From NCBI GenBank assembly GCA_018806985.1, contig JADANN010000013.1:930001-994000 (forward strand): a stretch of 64,000 bases of DNA, given 5' to 3'. The stretch is from Angiostrongylus vasorum (taxonomy: Eukaryota > Nematoda > Chromadorea > Rhabditida > Metastrongylidae). This document shows, one piece after another, positions 10,220-21,409 of the stretch (position 1 is the first letter of the stretch; every line of letters begins with the position of its first letter). Under the pieces are notes generated by a model. That model made no database searches. It was not told the DNA's origin and saw only the letters and a program-made list of their open reading frames with translations. The position numbers were made by a program, and so were the translations under genes.

Positions 10220-12060
10220 CAGACTGACAGACTCAAATCGTTATTGTGAGTGATTTCAGTAGAGAAACACGTATTCGAACCTGAGAGACCAGTCGTTAAC
10301 AGGTCGAAAAGCGCATCCGAAAACGACACTGAAGGAAGAACAATTCGCGTTAGCAAGTGCACAGATAAAATCAGTAAGAATTAGAACACAGAAAAAAAGC
10401 AGTAATGAAACGTCGTGATAGCATTCCTTCATTCCACTATGAAATCGAAAAACCCTTTCAAGGAGACCAATGTCGAAAGACCGTTTGTTTTCTTTTTGAG
10501 CGAGTTGTCTGCTTGTACGCACGTACACCTTTTGCAGTGACACTTTCTATTTCTGACCTGTAGAGCTGCAAGGACAGTAACTTTCTTTTACGGAAACAGA
10601 AATAGAAGTAAACAACGATGCTATGAATTTTTAACTGCTATACCATATTCAATGGATACCATGTCCTCTAATCACTTACTGCTACATGGTGTTGGGAATT
10701 GTAGAAGGGTGGGTGAACGTCCGCTTCGAATTACGACGACAGCAATGGTTCATTCTTCTACTTCCAAGCTGAGTATGAGTTCTACGTTTCCTTCCGGAAT
10801 CCCATCCAGAGCATGCCAGTGGTAGAAATCACCGGTAGCAACCCAGCCGAGATGTTGCTAATCTCTCTCCGATTCACAAGCACCTCCGAGCGCCACTGAT
10901 CGCTTAAAAAGTCCTAGCACAACTATATCCGAGCTTCAGAAAAAGAAAACCAATGTAGGCAGCAAATTGTCAGTGAAATGAGCTTGTGCTAAGTCCAAAT
11001 GATTCTTTATGAAGACGAGTCATTGAAGTAAGCAAGTAGGTTTGGCGGATCCGGGACTACTAGTTCGAGATGAATCCAGAACGCCGGAAATTTTGTAGTA
11101 CTCTGTATAAAAATTCCGAAAGACAAAGTCGTCTGCCAAAACTTTACATTGGCAATGCTGTTAGAAGCGCAATGCCTTTCGATGAGAGATTTTGATTTGT
11201 TTTCGAGTCGACTGATTATGGATTATTTTTGGCAGTCCGGTTATTCATCGAAGAAATAGAGCTCCCATCAGTAAACCCTCTTCGACTTCGTCACGAACCA
11301 GAGTTGGTAAGTGAGTTGTGAAAGGACATGAACAGCATCAAGCTTTGGTGCACTTTTTTTCTATTATTGGCTAGAAGGTGCCGTTGAAAGTATATTTGGC
11401 TCTCTAGTGGTGTAGGTTTACCTTTATCTGGGATATCGGATGAAGAGGTTGAGTTCTTCAATTCTTCGGTAATACAGTACAGTTGTGAGAATCCGCTTTT
11501 GATGTTGAACGAACTGTTACGGACTAAAATCGTGAGCATAGGAGCGTTCAGCTTTAATCAGCGTTTGCACTATTTATCAGTCAAGCTAGGTGAATACTTT
11601 TAGAGGTGCTGAGACTTATCGAGAGACAAGCCATCCTGTCCACGATAACACTCGAGGGGCGTTTGTGAACGACTGGGCTGTCAATCGGGCGCTGTACGAA
11701 GAAGGTATGATTGAGTCGGCAGATAAAACAAGTTGGAGTTCATTTGGGGAACACTGTATGGTAATCGGTATGCGGTAATTTTGCAACGATGACAAGATTG
11801 ATAAAGATAGAACTGTTCACAGCCAATGTTTATGCTACTGTGGATTCAGAAATAAGCAAAGAGAGCTCATAAAGCATCTCCGCTTCTTCACTTACTGATT
11901 TGTCTGTGATGAGGTTGATCACATATTGGGCGACGAAGTTTTTCTGCGGTTATCTAGCAATTGAGAATAAAAGTAGGAAGAAGATGCGATATTTTAAGGA
12001 ATATGAAGAAGAAGGCTTTCAGCTGAATGGAATAATGACACAATAATTTCCAGTATGACT
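10220..12060. other. Long intron sequence, no firm exon
   Basis: Between the exons at 9437 and 16331. On the minus strand, 10270-10317 is bounded by TTCTTCCTTCAG and CAG|GTTCGA and encodes SFSDALFDLLTTGLS, but its phase does not fit the neighbouring exons without another exon, so it is not called. The frames at 11291-11539 and 11590-11778 lack splice context. Confidence 0.4.
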
Positions 12061-12063
12061 GAG

Positions 12064-12540
12064 CTCACATAAAGTTGCTATAGAAAACTTTTTGTTCGCC
12101 TAACGTTTCAGCACCTTTGCCTTCTTCAGAGTTGCAATAATTCGAGTCCATGGTTCAAAGCTGGTCGCCGTGGTGTTCGTAGTCGCATCGAATCGAATTC
12201 ACTAGACGGAGCACCGCTCGACTGAGGTAGCGGTACCCCCTTCTAAGATATTGTCACGCTACGTTCCAGCAAATGAAGTACCGACTATTACAAGATGCAT
12301 TGCTCTTCTAAAAATCAAATCATATTGGATGGCAATTGACTAACAGTCGTCCTTTATGAAAGGGCAACGTCGACTGAATTTCCCCAGTTGAGTGGTGTTC
12401 CCAATATTAGATTCGATTCTATGCGGCTACAAACACCCACATGGGCAGAACGACGGGACCATGTACTAGGATAATCGGCTCTGAGAAAGACGAAGGAGCT
12501 TAAACGTTAGCCGAATAAAAATTACCAACTTCGTGTAAGT
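12064..12540. mobile_element. Family D fold-back element
   Basis: The left arm (12064-12134, minus) reads in reverse complement ACTCTGAAGAAGGCAAAGGT then GAAACGTTAGGCGAA; the right arm (12475-12540, plus) reads GGCTCTGAGAAAGACGAAGG then AAACGTTAGCCGAATAAAAA. Between the arms, 12170-12240 is the inverse of the internal family segment seen at 19990-20070. No transposase frame. Confidence 0.65.
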
Positions 12541-12544
12541 TCGG

Positions 12545-13020
12545 CTATCAAAAAAGTAGTAGTAGTTTGAAAGGATTTCAAGCGCAGTTGCGTCAAAGTA
12601 ATGGAAAAGAATCGCTGCAGAAGAATAAAGATACGGGAAAGTGGTAGGGCGCTCTGCGTCCGTCTAAAAGAGCACTGAGACGGCAGGCCTAAGGTTGAAC
12701 AAAATTCTCCACTAGGCGCGCACAGGGAGATGCAGACATAACGGAGAGGATTTCGAAGAAGAAGTCACCATCCTCGCACAGAAATCCAAAACTTCTTCAA
12801 AAACTTCTTCCCAAAAGTAAAAGTCTTGAAGCGTTCTGGATAAAATCCATGAAGCCAAAAAGTAAACCGCAAAGAAGAGTGCCTTGTGATCACGCATGAT
12901 CTTGCGCAATATCTTAAATCGATTTTTTTGATCTGAGTCAGGCATATTTCTCAATCATGTAAGGCTTAGTGTGGCTGATCTTCAATAATAACTAGAGGAC
13001 TTATAAAGAATAGAACAGTG
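12545..13020. other. Intron sequence, unassigned open frame
   Basis: A minus-strand frame at 12712-12954 is open for 80 codons. It matches nothing I recognise and has no clear exon boundaries. It may be an old retroelement piece. Confidence 0.3.
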
Positions 13021-13021
13021 A

Positions 13022-13127
13022 GTGACAACGTGAGCCGCCGGAAGGGGGTAATCGCGGGTTCGTATCAGGTCGGGGGTTTGAGTTTTGTAGATATCTCAGC
13101 ATCACTGTGGTTCTATTTTACATAGTA
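13022..13127 (+). repeat. SINE family B copy
   Basis: It carries GGAAGGGGGTAATCGCGGGT, a box B-like GGGTTCGTATC and the family tail GTAGATATCTCAGCATCACT. The box A half is diverged. Confidence 0.65.
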
Positions 13128-13225
13128 CCTTGACACGAAAAAGAAAGATGAGCAGTAAATATAAGGTTATCATTGCGAAAATGGAAAAGCTGTTCACTAT
13201 CTGAATGAACAATTATTTATTTGGT

Positions 13226-13390
13226 CTCATCTGTTGAGGTTATGAAAGCGTCTGGCTGAGTAGGTTAAGTGTCATTTTGACTCGTGCAGGGTCTGAAGAA
13301 GATGAAACTGTCGAGACGTCAGCCAGTACTGTGAATGAATAAACGATGTAATAACAAACTGGTGTTTGCTGATCAAAAGAACGGTGAAAG
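13226..13390 (+). repeat. Family D single arm
   Basis: It reads GTTATGAAAGCGTCTGGCTG, then GGGTCTGAAGAAGATGAAAC, then GAGACGTCAGCC and a tail ending CTGGTGTTTGCTGATCAAAA. The same order of motifs occurs at 51800-51950 and 52022-52190. No partner arm is recognised. Confidence 0.65.
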
Positions 13391-13399
13391 ATACGAAAA

Positions 13400-14540
13400 T
13401 GTTTGTGCTGGTAGGCTAAGGATGACAGAGGCTCTAATGATTAACAGTAACGTTCTGCTCCGGAAATCGTAGAGTTTCTCACTTCAATGATTTTACACGC
13501 TTCAACATAAAATCAAGAAGAACTCCATTCTTTTAGCCGGGAGCTCGTCTACCTCTACAATCTACTAATTTACTACAGATTATCACTTTACTAAACTCCT
13601 GTTGTACGAACTGAGTACATAGCAAATTCAATACAAATTCAGTATTTCCACAGAACGGAATCCTAAGTCGGCGAAGGACAAGAAGAATTGCGAATGAAGA
13701 ACTGCATAGTCCTTAGCTTGAAGAACTTCTACCACCTTTCGGATTTGCGGACTAAATGGATAGAAGAAAACCGAGATTCACGATTGGGAAAAGCACTTGA
13801 GAAATTACATTGAATTTCCATGACGAGACATTTCTTACATCTTTCTTCATTTAGAGATATCACTGATGATTATGACGTAGAGGTGGGAAACTCGTCCACA
13901 GTTAATTTGTGTAATCTACAACCATCTCTTAAAAAACAAATCGAGCAGAATGTGGACGAGTTGTTGTCTGTCTTGTTCGCAGTCTACTATAAATATCAAT
14001 GATTTGACCAGTTAATGATACCATAGAAAGACAATAGTATATGAAAGGGCAAGCAGCACTTGGTGGACGAATTTTCAGTGATCTGGAGCAGACTTTCATG
14101 TTTACAGGGACGATCTGTATTACACCAGAAAAGTAATTAATGATTCTTTCTCACCGGCTTTTTAAATGATAACCATGAGTCAAACATGAATTTCTGATCA
14201 GTTTCCTATGAATCATAGAGAATGTGTTTGCATTAAACACTTATTAGTGCTGGTTTTCCTCTCAAACAATGGATTTCGGAAAAAATCAATAATCGATTGC
14301 TAGAAAAACCCAGGCGTTCTTTACAGTGGTATTAATATTCTCTGTTTATAAAGTAGGTATATGCAGCAATACAGCAATGTATAGTATGTATGTAAGCTAT
14401 AGCTGCTCACTTATTTAAGTTTGCTTTTTGAAATACTTATAAAGCAATGTTAACTTTTTATTTGTCGCCTATCAGAATCTTCACGGAAAAACTGTAATAG
14501 GGAATAAATAAAAAAGTTAACATTGTGACTTTAACTACAG
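13400..14540. other. Intron sequence, nothing recognised
   Basis: AT-rich. The 60-codon plus-strand frame at 13820-14002 has no splice boundaries. No copy of the four repeat families. Confidence 0.4.
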
Positions 14541-14555
14541 CCTTAGCCTAACTGG

Positions 14556-14778
14556 GTCCATTGCCGATTTGGGCTCCCTAGATCAAACCCGTTGACAGGT
14601 GATTGCTGATTGCACTGATCGATAGGACTAGCTGTGAGACAGGCGAAACGAAGACACCCACATGGTGCGGTGGTGTACGCATTAGCCCCCGGAAAGGGTA
14701 ATAACCCGTTCGCTCCCCATCGCAGACACCTCCGGTCGGAGTTTGGCAAATATCTCAGCATCATTGTATTTAGAAAGC
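14556..14778 (+). repeat. SINE family B copy, long form
   Basis: A 5' segment of about 60 bp (GATTTGGGCTCCCTAGATCA...) precedes the usual core: GAGACAGGCGAAACGAAG, box A-like TGGTGCGGTGGTGTACGC, CCCGGAAAGGGTAATAACCC, box B-like CCGTTCGCTCCCC, CGCAGACACCTCCGGTCGGA and the tail AAATATCTCAGCATCATTG. It is the longest plus-strand copy in the window. Confidence 0.75.
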
Positions 14779-14784
14779 CTTCAA

Positions 14785-16325
14785 ATCAGTGATAGGTGAG
14801 GGATAATTAACGAAGAATTGATTGAAAATCACATATACTCTTTAAGCAATGAGCAAATTTTCTTCGACAACCGTGTAGCGTTCTCAACTCCTCTTCTACC
14901 TTATCCATAGAGAAATCGTTGCAAGATTTCGAAAAAACTAGCTTCACTGGGTAAAGGTTAGACATCTTAAAGGTAACTGAGTTTGTATTGTGATGAGGAC
15001 TTTTCTTCTATAAGGCTTAGAGTGTAAAAAAAATTGTCAAAATGAATATGGTAGAAGCCTCGACATTAACGAAGAAGAAAAAAAAGAACTCTAAACGATA
15101 AGTTATCATGGCAGTATGTTGACCGATGATTCAACTTTTTTCATTTTTTTCTTCTTTAAATCGATAATATCGATAGTTTTGCAGAAATGACTTTTAAATG
15201 AAAGGCTTTATAAGTATTACGTGGAAACAGACAACAGTCAGCAAGCCAAATTTATATTTTTCATAATCACTAGCTCGAAACCACCCTTATTCACAAAGAA
15301 CCATTCGAGCTCCAACATGACTTCTACTTGAGTGGTAGTCTAGTGGTTTTCTCCTCCTTGAGTATCAAGTGGTGCTGGGATTTTATCAGCTCGCCAACAC
15401 AAACAGTCATTCTTCATTATGAATCGGAGGGAGGATTTCTCACTCTAAGATTAGGTCGTTATCAGGACGACGGTGAATTCTTACATGGAATTTACTCCTA
15501 AATAAGGTCCAAATAGAAACTTCGAAGATCTTCGTAGCCTCCCTTCTGTATGCCACAGTTCGACATCTACAAATATCTCTCAGCCATGAAGAAGCGGTAA
15601 ACCATAAGAGGGATGGAATTTGTCTTTTCGTTGAACCTTAGCAACAAAACGAACTTTTGAAAAAGTCATGGCAAAAAGTCAAAAGTGAGAGAGTTCAAAG
15701 ATTAGGGAAAAAAAACTATAACGCGCTCGGAATAATTCATCAGTGCGGTTCAGGTTTGTCACCACATAGGCGATCCAGAGTGATTTGAATTCGTCGAGAG
15801 CTGGAATGTAGCTGAGCTTGTCGTGCGAATACTGCCATAATAATCGAAACGAACACTTTGCAGAGAGTGAAGAAGTGAGGATTTTGTTCTTTGAAGGAAA
15901 CGACTACTCTTCTACCAAATGACCGATGTCGATGTGATGGAAAGAACTCAGTTGGCTAGGGCCGTGATCGTACACTCGATCATAGATGGTGCCTTCTCAT
16001 TACAATGCGCTATAAGCGCCTTTTTTTAGAAGGAAATTAGTAAAGCAACATATACTGCATGGCATAGAGAATGTTTCCAATTTAAATCAGATAATTTGTG
16101 ATGATCCAGAACTTTCCAAACGTTATAATAGGAAGAAGTAATTAATCTACCATGATAGAAAGAATAACTGTATTCCATGACAGTCTTTTTTTCCCAGTAA
16201 TCACTGTTCGCATTCAATTTTTTACGATAACTGATAACAAGCGACAAGAGAACAAAGAGCGGCAGGGATTTTCAAAGTGGTTTTTTTCTATTGGAATAGA
16301 TAAAATAATCCCATTTAAAAAAAGA
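14785..16325. other. Intron sequence, nothing firm
   Basis: AT-rich, directly downstream of the exon at 16331-16589 in the gene direction. No frame with exon-like boundaries and no copy of the four main families. Confidence 0.4.
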
Positions 16326-16330
16326 CTTAC

Positions 16331-16589
16331 TCGTTTCACCAGCGTCTCGGGAAAGTCCTGCTTAAGAGCGATATTCTGTTGTCCGGCAAGGATTATCGCA
16401 GCAAGATCAGATGACGACAATCCTGAGACGTCTGAAGCGGAAGTGTTTGTTGGTGATGTGCCACATTCATGCACATCGACGGGAGGCGGAGCACCACACG
16501 CAACACCGGGCACGGTTCTTGATGAGGGAGGTGGTCCAACTGCTGTAGGTGACGGAGCAGCCAACCCGTTCATATTCGCTAGCATTCTT
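16331..16589 (-). CDS. Large internal exon of the Gln-rich gene (Pro/Ser/Ala-rich)
   Basis: The acceptor CGCTTTCAG above 16589 and the donor AAACGA|GTAAGTC below 16331 are both good. One leading base and then 86 codons, ending in phase 0, which matches the exon beginning at 9526. The peptide starts RMLANMNGLAAPSPTAVGPP, continues through a Pro/Ser/Thr-rich linker, and ends with SSDLAAIILAGQQNIALKQD and FPETLVKR, which looks like a short helical module. It is the largest and clearest exon of the gene. The upstream exon must leave two bases in the open codon; none was found with certainty. Family unidentified. Confidence 0.78.
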
Positions 16590-16835
16590 CTGAAAGCGAC
16601 AGTATTAAGAAAATATTCTTTTTCGGACATTTATACCAGCTATATCGAAGTAAGGGCAAATTGAAACTATTGTGAACTGCATGGAAAGCTAGAAAAAAGA
16701 CGAGAATGGAAACGTGAAGAATTAAGAGGAACCGAGAAGGGAAATAGAATATAGAAAAAACAAAAAAGATTTCCTAGCGGAGGCCGCTGATATTCTTAAT
16801 CTTGCCAATGTACCAAAAAAACACTGCTAACTAGA

Positions 16836-16955
16836 TGGGGAACGAACGCGCTATTGTCCTTTCCGGGGAGTAACGCGTTCACCACCACACCATGCGGGTC
16901 CTTCGTTTCGCCTGTAGCTCAGCTAGTTCTACCGATCTTTTTGCTAACTAAACTA
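16836..16955 (-). repeat. SINE family B copy
   Basis: Minus-strand copy: GGGGAACGAACGCGCTATTG, CCTTTCCGGGGAGTAACGCG, CACCACACCATGCGGGTCCT and TTCGTTTCGCCTG are close to the copies at 53640 and 62820. The tail segment is missing. Confidence 0.75.
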
Positions 16956-16959
16956 AAAA

Positions 16960-17465
16960 TTTTTTTTGTGGACCGTCCATAAAGGAATACCTAATAACGG
17001 CTTGATTGATCTCGGCCTAGGGGTAAAATTACCACAAACCAAACATGTCGTCATGAAGAAAGAAAGAAGATAAAACTACATCCAGGCCATTGTATAAAAA
17101 ACACCTCTGAAGGTTTATGAGTTCCATGCTCAGATTTTTTTTGAGTCAAGTGAAAACTGATTTCCTCGTCGGGTGATAGACAGTAATCTGCTCTAAAGAC
17201 AGTTCGGAAATGTCCATAAATCCACTATTTTCCTGCAGAAATGCCAAACTGCGGCCTGCTAATGATAAGATAAATGAGCTTTCGTTTTCTGGGCGAAAGC
17301 AAAGAAAATAAGAAAAAGACCAGGTTTTTATAAATGACAGTACATGAATTTCAATTCGAATTCCTTCCCAATCAGTAAGCTTTTCACGGAATTGTGAGGC
17401 ATTCGACTTCCACAAAGAGGCATGCGATGGTTTTCTCAAGATTTCAATCATTAATGAGAAAATGG
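16960..17465. other. No supported gene
   Basis: A 132-codon minus-strand frame at 17146-17544 runs from a family A fragment into AT-rich sequence and has no exon boundaries. Confidence 0.4.
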
Positions 17466-17470
17466 AAAGA

Positions 17471-17585
17471 GCAGTGATGTGATGCCGTTCCTCACGAGCA
17501 GGATGCTGGTTCGATCCTGTATCAGGCTCACCTAACTTCCCCATCCCTCTGAGATCGGGAAGTCGATACCAAGCTTGTCTGAAAC
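17471..17585 (+). repeat. SINE family A fragment
   Basis: It contains GCTGGTTCGATCCTGTATCA (box B-like), CCCATCCCTCTGAGATCGGG and ATACCAAGCTTGTCTGAAA, in the family order. The 5' head is diverged and the 3' half is absent. Confidence 0.6.
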
Positions 17586-17589
17586 CAGC

Positions 17590-18780
17590 TTACTCCATCC
17601 AGTCCACAAGGACTATCCCAAAATTTCGGGAAGAATTGACTCGACTAGCATTCAACGACATGCATCCAGTAGACTAAAGTCTTCGAGCAGTAGCTAAACC
17701 ACACGCAAAAAGTTTGGAGATCATCGCAAAGAATCAAGTGCAGGAAGTGCCGGGATCCAAAAAAGTAGATCTGATGACTTGTGGAGTAAAAAGATCGTTA
17801 ACTCATAGTCCCAAAATGTACAACCAGAATATAACTCTTATCAACCACTCAAAGAAGTCAGAATGATGAGAGGGGTGTGGAGAGAGAAAGTTATGGAGAT
17901 AGACTTGCAGATTCAAAATTCATGAAAATTCTTGAGGCCATGAAGAGGTGAGGAATCGAAGTAGATGGGAAATACAATGTTTTTATCCAGCATGGACTCA
18001 TCGATGATGTAGAACGAGTAGATATTTCCGCCAAACTCATCGATCCCACTTAAAGGTTCTCTCATTGCTCAGAGACTCAGGATAACATCTCAATCTTTTT
18101 CTGAATTTTATTTGCTAAAAAAGTTGAGCGATGTCTTCTGCGTTACAACCGATAAACAGTCAAATTCTACACAGCAGACTTTCCGGAACAATAACGCTAG
18201 TGTGATCCAAAAGAATATGGATGCACCTGAAGGTTAGGCGTAGACTTTTTTGATTAACAGATAAGAGAAGACCTTATAAAAACAGATCTATCAGGCAGAG
18301 CTGAACCTCAAGAGAATCTAATCACTTCGTAAGCTGACGATCTATAAGAGGTCTGTTTCTCACCCTCACTAACAGTAGTCGTAACGGTATGAACGATATT
18401 TTAGCCAAAACACTTGAGTCATAGTCGGAACCACACCATGAACGAGCACTTGAACAACAACAGTAAAATAACTGGAAATTGTACATCCGGGAATTGGTGC
18501 AAGCCTGCGTTCAAAAAGAACCTAACGACAGGGCAAGCGATACACAACTAGCAATCAGTTTCAAATTTGATCGGTATCGTCGTTCGTTGTAAGTGTTGGT
18601 TTATGGAGCATAGAAGGGGGATTAAGGGGGCTGTGAAGATGAGTTGAAGCGATAACGCGGTGCGCTTGTAGTAGTAATGCTATGTGGGGCTTAAGCGGAG
18701 GGGTTCGGAGTGGGTGAAGCCATACCTCAAAGCTTGCTAGGATTATGTCGCTATCTGTGCTCTTAAATTGATGACTGCTA
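17590..18780. other. Possible old retroelement or pseudogene debris
   Basis: Short coding-like runs appear in changing frames on the plus strand around 17880-18060, for example FMKILEAMKR before a stop and then IEVDGKYNVFIQHG. Stops and frame changes are frequent. I cannot assign it to a named family. Confidence 0.25.
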
Positions 18781-18870
18781 CAGACAGACAGACGGATGTA
18801 GACATATGTATGTACACACATGCATAAACACACACATACAAACAACATACATGCAAAGACGCACATATAT
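18780..18870. repeat. Imperfect CA/CATA microsatellite
   Basis: CAGACAGACAGACGGATGTA is followed by interrupted ACACAC and ACATAC runs. Read on the minus strand it gives the Cys/Val-rich middle of a 174-codon frame (18561-19085), which is therefore not evidence of a gene. Confidence 0.8.
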
Positions 18871-18959
18871 GAAACGAAACAACAGAGAGGAAGAAAAAAA
18901 CACGACTTATCACTAGGCAAATGTTGCAAGCGCCTGCAGTATACTGTAGGCACGGCTAC

Positions 18960-18995
18960 CTGATATGCTCGTTGCAATTCGTGTAGTTCAGAAAC
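18960..18995 (-). CDS. Possible 36-base micro-exon
   Basis: On the minus strand, acceptor GGAGTTCTCAG and donor CAG|GTAGCC enclose exactly 12 codons, VSELHELQRAYQ, in phase 0 at both ends. Both splice sites look good and the peptide is coding-like, but the segment is too short to be sure. It would lie upstream of the exon at 16589, though its phase does not join that exon directly. Confidence 0.3.
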
Positions 18996-19129
18996 CTGAG
19001 AACTCCGATGATGAACTTCATGGGTGACTGCTAGCCATGAGAGAAAATCCCATACTAGCTCTTTGCATAATAACAAAAGTCCCATTGCATAATGATGCCT
19101 CTTCTATGCATTTTACATTTTTCGTTATA

Positions 19130-19522
19130 CTTACTTGATACCTGATACTTGAACGGCCCGTCATCACTAGTTGTGCGAGCCCCAGCATAATCACTATTTT
19201 TCGGAGATTTGCCGGTTAAGCCATTATGGTTCCCTCTGTGGTCCCGAGGTCAGCCTGGCCAAAGTCTGCTCCAGGTCGTCACCACGACAGGCAGTCGCAG
19301 CCCTTGTGGATCAGAGGGAGATTTACCACCATGCGACTTTGATACCAAGACAGTGGTGGATCCTGGCATTGATTTACTCTTAGCTAGGCTTCCTGATGGA
19401 AACGCCGGACTCCTTCTCGGCTTGGGAGACCCTGCCGGGGGGACGAGTGCCCCCGCTGTACATTGCAGTCCGACACCCAGGAACACCTCCCAGCCACGAT
19501 GAGGCGGTAAACTGTTGGGAGG
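19130..19522 (+). mobile_element. Family C retroposon, near full length
   Basis: It starts TTACTTGATACC and runs through ACGGCCCGTCATCACTAGTT, TTCGGAGATTTGCCGGTTAA, GATCAGAGGGAGATTTACCA, TTCCTGATGGAAACGCCGGA and ends CTGTTGGGAGG. The element is much more GC-rich than its flanks. A weak direct repeat (ATTTTTCGTTATA at 19117-19129 and ATTTTTTTGTTGTA at 19523-19536) may be its target-site duplication. There is no tRNA-like head. Frames open on both strands are discussed under findings. Confidence 0.85.
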
Positions 19523-19979
19523 ATTTTTTTGTTGTAGATAGAATAAATATATAACCTCTATGGTAATACAATATAGACCCTTCTATATATATCGTAAAGC
19601 AACACGGCATTAGTATAAATATATCTCTATGCAATAGAGAAGCCACCAAGCGAAACAACACCATCCGCCTCTTCGATCCCTTCTGGATAAAAAACAGTGT
19701 CTTACCGGACACCATAGTTGCTGCCAGAAAGTTTTAGACGTTCTTACGATTGAGAATTTAGTAACAGTAGGATGTTTTATCTCGCAAATAGAAGAACAGA
19801 ACAGAAAAATCTGACAAACAGTCACTAAATAAGTTCGAAAGTTGCTGGCTCGATTTCTAGTCGATGAACCTAAGCCGATTAACGCCAGGCTAGGTAATTT
19901 GAGGATATAGTCATGCACTGCCAGTATTAAAAAAATTGTTATCAACGGACAATCATTCTTAATAAAACCGTCCTGCATA

Positions 19980-20190
19980 AAACAGCGCCGTCGGGTGAGG
20001 TAGTGCCTCATTGGAGCGGTGCTCCACTGAAGAAGATTCGACTCGATACGAAGACTAATACGTCATATCGAGAAGACGGTATGCTGGAAAATCGACTCGG
20101 ATCATCGTCTCTGAGGAAGACGAACGTGTCGACGTCGAAACCTTAGCCGAGTAAACACCTTTATAAACCTCGTGTTAGCTTAATAATCCA
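19980..20190 (+). repeat. Family D partial copy
   Basis: It contains the internal segment TGCCTCATTGGAGCGGTGCT and AAGATTCGACTCGATACGAA, which in reverse complement matches 2898-2980, followed by the arm CGTCTCTGAGGAAGACGAAC and CTTAGCCGAGTAAAC. Only one arm is present. Confidence 0.6.
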
Positions 20191-20263
20191 AGAGGGTATT
20201 AAAATTTTACAGTTTAGATAAGATCCCAGGATCGACTTTCTATTAACCTCGGCATTGGATTAT

Positions 20264-20532
20264 AAATTCGCCGTTTTCTTTCTCAGCAATTACGATGTTG
20301 TTAAACAGCATACGTTTACTTCCATACAGTAACACACATACAACGTCAACCATATGCGACTCTTCTGAGCAGCTGTTCTTCCTCGTTGGAAGACAGGTGA
20401 AAAAAAGCGGCTCTGAAGAAAGCGATTCTGCCAAAAACGTCAACTATGATTGTGTTGTATGTGTGTTATTGTATGGAAGGAAACGTATGCTGTTTAACAA
20501 CCTCACGATTGCTGAGAAAGAAAACGACGAAT
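20264..20532. mobile_element. Fold-back element with 80-bp arms (family D-related)
   Basis: The arms at 20264-20344 and 20454-20532 are inverted copies: about 73 of 80 positions agree by hand alignment, including GTTGTATGTGTGTTA and AAACGTATGCTGTTTAACAA. The loop contains the family D core GGCTCTGAAGAAAGCGATTC. The sequence just left of it (CGACTTTCTATTAACCTCGG at 20233-20252) recurs near 51430, next to another family D element. Confidence 0.8.
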
Positions 20533-20579
20533 TAGATAAGACCGATACGAAAATCCTAGCGCTCGTCTAATAGGACTCC

Positions 20580-21220
20580 TCCGATCACAAGTACACTGGT
20601 TCAGTGTTCTTTCACAAATGTAAGTGAGAAAATAGCTTTGTACTTAAAATATGTCGGTGTTAATAGAAGCCATAACGGATATGGAAGTTTCAAAAAGGCG
20701 ATGAGAATAATGGTCGAATAGTCAAGTTCCATTCTAGCTGCTGTTTTTCTTTACGTGTAGTAAGTAAACGGGAGTGTACTTTAGAAAACCTGAACTTTAA
20801 TGCATTGGTAATTTGGAACTAAAGTTGCAGGTGTTTGTGCAAATTACGCGCACTGCCACATCTTTTCAACGTTAATGCTTTCGTCTTCCTCTTTTTATAT
20901 TCGATCAATATTAATATTCAATTATTAGTTTAAAAATAGAACACTTATAATTCCGATCAGTTCTGTTTTTGTGCTAATCTGGGCTGTGAACTCGCAGGAC
21001 AAACGCAGTAAATAACGTCTATTCGAAAGAAATATTAAGGAGGTGAGCAGGACCGAAAATGACAACACATTGGTGTCCATAACGATTACAGGAAGAAGCT
21101 GAACTAAGAACAACGATTCACAGGATTCCAATCGAGCACAAAGCGAAAATGTCACAACGACAACTGCTTTCCACGTCAACCAAACACTAAAGCAGTAAAT
21201 TCGTATCGAACCTATTCTGC
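20580..21220. other. No supported gene
   Basis: A minus-strand frame at 20925-21179 encodes a Leu/Ile/Val-rich peptide, but it lacks a clear acceptor and donor, so it is not called. AT-rich otherwise. Confidence 0.35.
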
Positions 21221-21225
21221 TATAA

Positions 21226-21400
21226 GATTACGTATAGCGCATTGGTTACAGGTGCCTTGCACATACGTGGCCCTGGGTTCGATCTCTGTCCCTAGCCAAC
21301 TACTTATGGCCAACTAAACTTCTCTTCAGGAGCGAAAATTTGGTACCAAAGTTGTCTGGGAGGCCAAAGAGACTGACTTTCGGCGGTTATCGACAATTAG
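21226..21400 (+). repeat. SINE family A copy, 5' half
   Basis: Clear polymerase III-like boxes: TAGCGCATTGGTTACAGG (A) and GGGTTCGATCTC (B), followed by AATTTGGTACCAAAGTTGTC and TGGGAGG. The 3' half is missing. Confidence 0.75.
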
Positions 21401-21409
21401 TTCTTAGTT

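Noticed and set aside
10270..10317. 48-base minus-strand exon in the Gln-rich gene
   Set aside because: Good splice sites, but its phase conflicts with the exons at 16331 and 9526 and the required frame has a stop.
18561..19085. 174-codon minus-strand open frame as a gene
   Set aside because: Its middle is a CA/CATA microsatellite giving Cys/Val runs; only a possible 36-base micro-exon at 18960-18995 is retained.
19209..19715. Frames across family C copies as cellular genes
   Set aside because: The same sequence recurs at least eight times in the window, so they are repeat read-through, although frame conservation is noted as a finding.
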